This document shows positions 1 to 5,144 of a stretch of 5,144 nt of DNA, one piece after another. Under the pieces are notes generated by a model. The model did no database searches. It was not told the DNA's origin and saw nothing but the letters and a program-made list of their open reading frames with translations. The stretch is taken from the NCBI GenBank assembly GCA_017651385.1, contig JAGCCY010000249.1, positions 1 to 5,144 of the forward strand, written 5' to 3'. Source of the stretch: Lachnospiraceae bacterium. Lineage in GTDB: Bacteria; Bacillota; Clostridia; Lachnospirales; Lachnospiraceae. Each line of letters starts with the position of its first letter. Within the stretch, counting starts at the first letter, position 1. Both the position numbers and the translations under genes were made by a program.

Positions 1-1154
<1,154 letters not shown>

Positions 1155-1163
1155 CTACGGGCA

Positions 1164-1170
1164 CTCCTTT
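1164..1170 (-). promoter_or_regulatory. Ribosome binding site of atpD, long spacing
   Basis: AAAGGAG on the minus strand, overlapping the last base of the atpG TGA stop and followed by 12 bases before the atpD ATG. The match is strong but the spacing is longer than the usual 5-9. No other start can be used, because an in-frame TAG lies between this site and the ATG. Confidence 0.7.
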
Positions 1171-2060
1171 CATTTTTTGTGCTTTTTCCTCGCAAGTGCC
1201 TTGGCACCCGAGGATACTTCCGTTATTTCCTTTGTTATCTTACCTTGTCTTTCATGGTTGTATGCGGTCTTAAGCTCCGCAAGAAGCTCATCGGCGTTCG
1301 AATTTGCTTCATCCATCGCGTTCATACGTGAATTCTGCTCGCAGCAGAAACTGTCTACCATGGCGCTGTATACATATCCCGCGACATAACTTTCAACCAT
1401 GTTGTCCAAAACTTCGGAAACGCTCGGATAAAAATAAAACGGTTTTGTGATCTTCTTCTCTTCCTTGGGGATCACAAAGTCACCTCTGTGGAACGGAAGT
1501 ATCCTTCCCACATGCGCTTCCTGATAGACCCCCGTCTTCAGATCCGTATATACCACAAATATCTTTGATACTTCTCCTCTTTGATATAAGCCCAAAAGTC
1601 TTGCGGCTATCACTCTTGCTCTTTGAAGAGTGGGGTTCTGAGCGGTAAAGAGAAAATCCTTCTCATACGGTATTCCGTGACCGGTAAAATAATGCCTTCC
1701 GAACTCTCCTATCACAAAAAACCTCGAAGCGTGTTCTTTTGAAAGCCGTTCCGCTTCTTTTATGACCGAACTGTTATAGGCACCGGCAAGACCTTTATCG
1801 GCCGTTATGATAAGATATGCGTAATCACCGGGAAGATCATGCTCGCCGGCGGGGTAAAGATAAGGGCTTTCAACAGTCGTATCGACACGAAAAACACGCT
1901 TTATCTCGGCACGGACGGCATCAAAATAAGGCCTCGTGGAATCAAGATCCGCTTTTGCTTTACGCATCTTGGTAGCCGCGATCATATACATCGCACTTGT
2001 AACCTTTTTCGTGTCACGCACACTTTCCATGTGCATTCTGATTTCCCTTATATCGGACAT
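1170..2060 (-). CDS. atpG: F1 ATP synthase gamma subunit
   Basis: Central rotor shaft, whose two terminal helices form the coiled coil that turns inside alpha3beta3. It has 296 residues, slightly over the usual 285-290. The N-terminal helix shows the family pattern IREIRMHMESVRDTKKVTSA followed by MYMIAATKMRKAK (4-36). The Rossmann-like middle contains TADKGLAGAYN (86-96), matching the family's SDRGLCGGLN motif. The C-terminal helix is clear: SRMNAMDEANSNADELL, then AYNHERQGKITKEITEVSSGAKAL. Canonical gamma ends at about this SGAxAL; here seven more residues (ARKKHKK) form a strongly basic tail. A Cys pair lies at 239-240 in the C-terminal helix; it is not the chloroplast-type redox loop, which is absent. 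The ATG follows the atpA stop by one base, with AGGGG 6 bases upstream inside the last atpA codons, so coupled translation is likely. TGA ends it 18 bases before atpD. Confidence 0.97.
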   Translation of the reverse strand: MSDIREIRMHMESVRDTKKVTSAMYMIAATKMRKAKADLDSTRPYFDAVRAEIKRVFRVDTTVESPYLYPAGEHDLPGDYAYLIITADKGLAGAYNSSVIKEAERLSKEHASRFFVIGEFGRHYFTGHGIPYEKDFLFTAQNPTLQRARVIAARLLGLYQRGEVSKIFVVYTDLKTGVYQEAHVGRILPFHRGDFVIPKEEKKITKPFYFYPSVSEVLDNMVESYVAGYVYSAMVDSFCCEQNSRMNAMDEANSNADELLAELKTAYNHERQGKITKEITEVSSGAKALARKKHKK

Positions 2061-2061
2061 C

Positions 2062-3804
2062 CTAAGCCCCTATAAACTTTGCCGTATAATCATCGGTAAA
2101 ATCGGTTATTATCTTTTTGTCTTCATCTTCAAGTTTTCCCGAAGACTCGATCCTGCTTACCACATCTTTATGCGAAAGCTTGAATTCTTTGAGAAAACCT
2201 TTCATATATTCTCTGACTTTAGCGGTCTTTATATCCTTAAATCTTGTATACTGTGCGGCCACGAGCATCAGGATCTCATCGATCTGATCGTACGGACAGC
2301 TTCTGGGCTGTTTAAGCATCTCCATGATACCGTTTCCGTAATTGATCTGATCCTTAGTGGCCTGATCCATATCCGAAGAAAACTGGGTGAACACTTCCAT
2401 CTCACGAAATTGTGCAAGATCGATACGTATGGAACCTGCAGCCTTCTTCATGGCTTTTGTCTGAGCATCACCGCCGACACGTGACACCGATAAGCCGACA
2501 TTTACGGCAGGCCTCTGACCCGAGAAGAAAAGATCCGTCTCGAGGAAAAGCTGTCCGTCGGTTATCGATATGATATTTGTGGGAATGTATGCGGATACAT
2601 CACCCTCAAGCGTCTCAACGATGGGAAGCGCCGTCATGGAACCGCCGCCCGCTTCATCCGACAGATGTGCCGCCCTTTCCAGAAGTCTTGAATGCAGATA
2701 AAAAACATCACCCGGATAAGCTTCACGTCCGGGGCTTCTCTCCAAAAGCAGGCTTATAGAACGATAAGCCACCGCATGCTTTGAAAGATCGTCATAGATT
2801 ATAAGCACATCCTGTCCGCGGTTCATGAAATATTCACCGAGAGCACAGCCCGCATAAGGAGCTATGTACTGAAGCGAAGCCGAATCCGCGGCGGAAGCAT
2901 TAAGTATTATCGTATATTCCATTGCTCCGGCTCTTGAAAGCATGTCATATAAACGTGCCACAAGACTTGTTTTCTGTCCTATCGCCACGTAGATACAGAT
3001 TATGTTCTTGCCCTTTTGATTAAGGATCGTGTCCGCTGCAATGGATGTCTTTCCGGTCTGTCTGTCACCGATTATAAGTTCACGCTGCCCGCGTCCTATG
3101 GGAAACATCGAATCGATCGCAAGGATCCCGGTCTCCAGAGGCTTGTTTACGGGCTGTCTGTCCACGATACCGGGTGCGGGACTCTCGATAGGGCGGTAAC
3201 CCACAGCGGGGATATCCCCAAGCTCATCGATCGGTGAGCCGAGAGCATTTATGACTCTGCCCAAAAATGCGTCACCGACAGGTATACCTGCGGTCTTACC
3301 CGTCCGGCTTACCCTGCTTCCTTCACATACGGAGTCATCTTCATTAAAAAGGATACAGCCTATCTCATCGGGACGAAGATCCAAAGCCATACCTCTTGTG
3401 CCGTCTTCGAAGATCAATATCTCACCGTATGTAACGCCTCTTAAACCGCTTACCGTTACGATACCGTCTCCGACCGTCAAAACGGTTCCTACTTCTTCGG
3501 CCAGGGCCTTCGGTGTCCAGTCGGTAAGTCTGTCTTTTATGAGCGGAACTATATTATCTTCGGAAGATACGCCTTTAACGGAATTCTTAAGCTGTTTTAG
3601 GCGTCCTTTAATACTCCAGTCATAAAGATCGTCGCCGACCTCAAGACCGAATCCGCCTTTGAACCTGTCGCTTTTGACCCATTTGATCTCAAGCTCTTCA
3701 CCGTAGGTTTCTTTTATGAACTTCTTAAGCCCCGAAAGACTTGCTTCACCTGCTTCGGTTTCCGAATAAAGATAAGCGTATCTCTTTGTCTCGTTATTAT
3801 TCAT
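2062..3804 (-). CDS. atpA: F1 ATP synthase alpha subunit with fused N-terminal delta/OSCP C-terminal-like domain
   Basis: Non-catalytic nucleotide-binding subunit of the alpha3beta3 head. It has 580 residues against about 500-513 for usual alpha. From about residue 80 it is an ordinary full-length alpha, including the N-terminal helix (LIKDRLTDW) and beta-barrel. Visible motifs are the P-loop GDRQTGKT (246-253), Walker B region LIIYDD (334-339), the signature [10 protein letters not shown] (432-441) and the arginine finger R442 in SRVGG. Residues about 8-76 are extra and resemble the delta/OSCP C-terminal domain: D46, G50-G51, V56-G57-D58, Y61-D62-x-S64, and G67-R68-L69-x-x-L72 match delta's conserved D..-GG-..GD..-DGS-.GrLerL pattern, with Trp for the Gly of DGS. 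I start at 3804 because an AAGAAGGA ribosome site lies 8 bases upstream; the in-frame ATG at 3828 would bury that site. The gene overlaps atpF by 8 bases, and atpG begins 1 base after its TAG stop. Confidence 0.96.
   Translation of the reverse strand: MNNNETKRYAYLYSETEAGEASLSGLKKFIKETYGEELEIKWVKSDRFKGGFGLEVGDDLYDWSIKGRLKQLKNSVKGVSSEDNIVPLIKDRLTDWTPKALAEEVGTVLTVGDGIVTVSGLRGVTYGEILIFEDGTRGMALDLRPDEIGCILFNEDDSVCEGSRVSRTGKTAGIPVGDAFLGRVINALGSPIDELGDIPAVGYRPIESPAPGIVDRQPVNKPLETGILAIDSMFPIGRGQRELIIGDRQTGKTSIAADTILNQKGKNIICIYVAIGQKTSLVARLYDMLSRAGAMEYTIILNASAADSASLQYIAPYAGCALGEYFMNRGQDVLIIYDDLSKHAVAYRSISLLLERSPGREAYPGDVFYLHSRLLERAAHLSDEAGGGSMTALPIVETLEGDVSAYIPTNIISITDGQLFLETDLFFSGQRPAVNVGLSVSRVGGDAQTKAMKKAAGSIRIDLAQFREMEVFTQFSSDMDQATKDQINYGNGIMEMLKQPRSCPYDQIDEILMLVAAQYTRFKDIKTAKVREYMKGFLKEFKLSHKDVVSRIESSGKLEDEDKKIITDFTDDYTAKFIGA
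2067..2071 (-). promoter_or_regulatory. Ribosome binding site of atpG
   Basis: AGGGG on the minus strand, 6 bases before the atpG ATG and embedded in the last sense codons of atpA. A ribosome ending atpA would finish next to this start, so coupling of alpha and gamma synthesis is likely. Confidence 0.65.
3577..3783 (-). other. Delta (OSCP) C-terminal-domain-like segment within AtpA
   Basis: Domain-level annotation of AtpA residues about 8-76. In stand-alone delta, the C-terminal domain binds the end of subunit b, and a separate six-helix N-terminal domain caps the alpha N-termini. Here the segment reads as a helix (about 20-33), a strand (EELEIKWVK, 36-44), then [16 protein letters not shown] and [12 protein letters not shown]. 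This matches by eye the delta C-terminus of E. coli (a K-D-x3-x-G-V-I-I-R-A-G-D then D-G-S-V-R-G-R-L-E-R-L layout). There is no room for the delta N-terminal domain: the bases upstream encode subunit b and no other frame there looks like delta. The boundary with alpha is approximate, near residue 77-82. The match was made from remembered family motifs, not from a profile search. Confidence 0.85.
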
Positions 3805-4276
3805 TATTCGAATCCTTCTTTGCGGCATCTAAGAAAGAAGCATAAGGATCTTTTTCTTTGACGATCTCCTCAGCGGCTTTCGAAACATAGGCTTCGATCT
3901 CCTGCTTGGCACTTGTAACACTTCTTTCATGTTCAAGCTCCGACTGCTTTCTGGCTTCTTCCACAATGGCTTTGGCTTCTTCACGCGCGCTGTTTACGAT
4001 CTCTTCACGTCTTTCGGATGCTTCTTTTACCGCCTCCGACTTAAGTGTATCGATCTCCTCGCTGACATTTGAAAGCTTGGTCTCATAGTCCGCTCTAATC
4101 TTTTCGGACATTTCGAGATTTTCCCTTGCGGCCTCATCCATATCCTCATAATATTTCTTTCTGCTGTCCATGAACTTCTTGACCGGACCGTACAAAAGAA
4201 AATATGAGATCCCGAAGAGCAGTACGAAGTTAAACATATGCAGCAAAACCTGCTGAATGTTTATATTTAACGGCAT
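3797..4276 (-). CDS. atpF: F1Fo ATP synthase subunit b
   Basis: Peripheral-stalk subunit, normally a dimer, that ties the membrane sector to F1 so alpha3beta3 does not turn with the rotor. At 159 residues it has the usual family length. Residues about 9-29 form the single N-terminal membrane helix ([18 protein letters not shown]), followed by the family-typical [16 protein letters not shown]. From about 35 to 141 the protein is highly charged and Ala/Glu/Lys-rich, with the look of a long helical coiled coil. The C-terminus (AEEIVKEKD, then a short tail ending DSNNE) is where b normally contacts the delta C-terminal domain. A GAGGTGA ribosome site lies 4 bases before the ATG. The last 8 bases overlap the atpA start (ATGAATAA contains both the atpA ATG and the atpF TAA). 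Normally atpH would come next; here it does not. I see no delta domain within this ORF, so it is not a mycobacterial-style b-delta fusion. Confidence 0.95.
   Translation of the reverse strand: MPLNINIQQVLLHMFNFVLLFGISYFLLYGPVKKFMDSRKKYYEDMDEAARENLEMSEKIRADYETKLSNVSEEIDTLKSEAVKEASERREEIVNSAREEAKAIVEEARKQSELEHERSVTSAKQEIEAYVSKAAEEIVKEKDPYASFLDAAKKDSNNE
3813..3820 (-). promoter_or_regulatory. Ribosome binding site of atpA (decides the start)
   Basis: AAGAAGGA on the minus strand, 8 bases before the ATG at 3804 and inside the last codons of atpF. It makes the 580-residue AtpA the preferred product. Starting at the in-frame ATG at 3828 would place this site inside the gene and add only eight residues. 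Either choice retains the delta-like domain. Confidence 0.8.
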
Positions 4277-4280
4277 AATG

Positions 4281-4287
4281 TCACCTC
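4281..4287 (-). promoter_or_regulatory. Ribosome binding site of atpF
   Basis: GAGGTGA on the minus strand, 4 bases before the atpF ATG, lying in the 13-base gap after the atpE stop. The spacing is slightly short but the match is strong, and it supports the start with MPLNINIQQ. Confidence 0.75.
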
Positions 4288-4289
4288 GA

Positions 4290-4643
4290 TTACAATACGA
4301 ATATGATCAGGATCGCAACGATAAGAGCATAGATGATAGCGGTCTCTATAAACACAAGACCGAGCATCATGCCTGTTCTCATCTTACCTTCAGCTTCAGG
4401 CTGTCTTGCAATGCCGTCTATGGTCTTTGCGATGACGAATCCCATTGATAATGCGCCAAGACCCGATGCTACGGCGATCATGATCGCTGCGCTCATTGCC
4501 TTTGCGGATGTGGGGTCGTCGACCGATGCCTCCACCTGCGTCCCGTCGAGTTCGCCGGCATAAGCCTTAACGGGCTTAAGAAGCATTCCTACGGCAAATA
4601 CCACAAGTAAAACCGTCAAAACAGATTTAATATTGATTTTCAT
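4290..4643 (-). CDS. atpE: F1Fo ATP synthase subunit c with signal-peptide-like N-terminal extension
   Basis: Rotor-ring proteolipid that carries ions across the membrane. It has 117 residues against roughly 70-90 for most bacterial c subunits. Residues 48-74 and 91-116 are the two hairpin helices, joined by the polar loop RQPEAEG (80-86). E100, in GLVFIETAIIY, is the ion-binding carboxylate. The excess is N-terminal: a basic start (MKINIK), a hydrophobic core at 8-22, then KPVKAYA, an A-x-A cleavage pattern predicting processing after A29. An acidic linker follows (GELDG to about 47). Processing would leave a mature protein of 88 residues. A GAGGTGG ribosome site 6 bases upstream supports this long form; internal M50 lacks comparable support. 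For ion type, the position matching Na+-ligand Gln32 of Ilyobacter c is Met67, while Thr101 and Tyr105 resemble the Na+ site, so H+ is favoured but unproven. The stop is 13 bases before atpF. Confidence 0.95.
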   Translation of the reverse strand: MKINIKSVLTVLLVVFAVGMLLKPVKAYAGELDGTQVEASVDDPTSAKAMSAAIMIAVASGLGALSMGFVIAKTIDGIARQPEAEGKMRTGMMLGLVFIETAIIYALIVAILIIFVL

Positions 4644-5144
4644 ACCTTTCCACCTCGTGATTAGTATTATGATGTTTGTTCTTTTTTATTTTTTTAGGTG
4701 AAGGTTCGGTAACCTCACCGTAAAACAACGAAGTAAGCATTGTAAGAACGTATGCCTGAATAAGTGCGTGCAGAAGTGTGAACATCACACCCACAAATAC
4801 AGGGATCACGAAACTTACGGCCATGTAATAATATACAAGTTCCGTAACGAGAGCACCGCTTAACAGCGCACCGAAAAGACGGAAGCTCATTGATATCGGA
4901 AGTGAGAAATCCTTAAGTGTATTGAGAACGCCTTTGACCTTATTCCCCACGATCCCTCCGGACAGGATAACAAGATATGACATTACACCCATGCCAATCG
5001 CTCCGTTAATATCTGCAAGCGGTGCGGGCAATGATATCGTGCCTCCCGAAGTCGTGGGCACCTGCACTCCGAAGAGTTCGAATATTGTACCCACAAAGAT
5101 ATATGCACCCGCAGTGAAAATGTACGCTCCGAGGAATCCGTTCC
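4627..5144 (-). CDS. atpB: F1Fo ATP synthase subunit a (partial, 5' end outside window)
   Basis: Membrane stator subunit that forms the two ion half-channels against the c-ring. The frame is open to the window edge, giving 171 whole codons of the C-terminal part; the true start lies beyond base 5144. The strongest family mark is the essential stator arginine, seen in the motif SFRLFGALLSG (R88 of the visible part). The last-helix motif LIQAYVLTMLTSLFYGE carries the conserved Gln at 129. Several hydrophobic helices are visible, around 49-66, 90-120 and 122-140. The Asn that often follows RLFG is Ala here. After the last helix comes a hydrophilic, partly basic tail of about 30 residues (PSPKKIKKNKHH and onward), longer than is common; a cytoplasmic location would fit the positive-inside rule. 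The TAA stop lies inside atpE, a 17-base overlap that suggests translational coupling. The family call is secure; the tail's role is unknown. Confidence 0.96.
   Translation of the reverse strand, partial: NGFLGAYIFTAGAYIFVGTIFELFGVQVPTTSGGTISLPAPLADINGAIGMGVMSYLVILSGGIVGNKVKGVLNTLKDFSLPISMSFRLFGALLSGALVTELVYYYMAVSFVIPVFVGVMFTLLHALIQAYVLTMLTSLFYGEVTEPSPKKIKKNKHHNTNHEVERYENQY
4650..4656 (-). promoter_or_regulatory. Ribosome binding site of atpE
   Basis: GAGGTGG on the minus strand, 6 bases before the atpE ATG and within the end of the atpB coding sequence. It decides in favour of the long, signal-peptide-bearing form of subunit c. The internal Met50 alternative has only AAAGG two bases upstream, which is too close to work well. 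Confidence 0.8.

Noticed and set aside
1936..2484. 182-codon open frame on the plus strand across the atpA/atpG junction.
   Set aside because: Antisense shadow of two well-supported genes, with no family resemblance.
3251..3625. 124-codon open frame on the plus strand opposite atpA.
   Set aside because: A Ser/Pro-rich shadow of the alpha N-terminal region, with no support as a gene.
3577..3804. The AtpA extension as a degenerate atpH remnant or frameshift product.
   Set aside because: The segment is in frame with alpha, has no stops, keeps the conserved delta CTD positions and has a good ribosome site at its own start, so it looks maintained. A sequencing error cannot explain the missing N-terminal domain, because the upstream bases encode a complete subunit b.
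3805..3828. Longer AtpA start at the ATG at 3828 (588 residues).
   Set aside because: The strong AAGAAGGA site lies downstream of that ATG and 8 bases before the ATG at 3804, so the 580-residue form is better supported. The extra eight residues lie in the atpF overlap and look unlike delta.
3797..4276. Delta N-terminal domain hidden in atpF, as in a b-delta fusion.
   Set aside because: AtpF is 159 residues, fully accounted for by one membrane helix and the coiled coil of an ordinary subunit b.
5092..5094. Start of atpB at the GTG at 5094.
   Set aside because: The reading frame stays open upstream to the window edge and encodes further subunit-a-like hydrophobic sequence (NGFLGAYIFTAGAYIF), so this GTG is an internal Val codon.

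Overview
The window is the middle of a bacterial F-type (F1Fo) ATP synthase operon. Every gene lies on the minus strand, so transcription runs from base 5144 down to base 1. The order is atpB (subunit a, 5' end outside the window), atpE (c), atpF (b), atpA (alpha), atpG (gamma), atpD (beta, 3' end outside the window). Coding density is essentially complete: neighbours overlap by 17 or 8 bases or are separated by 1 to 18 bases, and each internal start has its own Shine-Dalgarno sequence. No stretch over 300 bases lacks a gene. I see no promoter, terminator, RNA gene, mobile element or repeat array. The operon promoter, atpB 5' end, the rest of atpD and any atpC (epsilon) would lie outside.

The striking feature is the delta subunit. 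Bacterial operons normally read b-delta-alpha (atpF-atpH-atpA). Here atpF overlaps atpA by 8 bases and there is no atpH. Instead AtpA is about 80 residues longer than usual at its N-terminus, and that extension closely resembles the C-terminal domain of delta/OSCP. The delta N-terminal helical domain, which normally sits on the alpha N-termini, is absent from the window. The organism therefore appears to encode a delta-CTD/alpha fusion, which would place up to three delta-like stator-binding domains on each F1 head.

A second oddity is subunit c. It has a signal-peptide-like N-terminal segment ending in an A-Y-A cleavage motif and then an acidic linker, ahead of the normal two-helix hairpin. 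The ion-binding site keeps the essential Glu, but Met replaces the Gln typical of Na+ rings, which favours H+ without proving it. Smaller oddities are a basic C-terminal tail on gamma and a hydrophilic tail on subunit a.

The strong purine-rich ribosome sites, moderate base composition and protein style (for example RQPEAEGK in c and SFRLFGALLSGALVTELVYYY-like sequence in a) suggest an anaerobic Bacillota, probably a Clostridia/Lachnospiraceae-type bacterium. This is a soft inference, as no taxonomic marker other than the ATP synthase is present.

Together the genes encode the membrane ion channel (a, c), the peripheral stalk (b plus the fused delta-like domain), the catalytic head (alpha, beta) and the rotor shaft (gamma).
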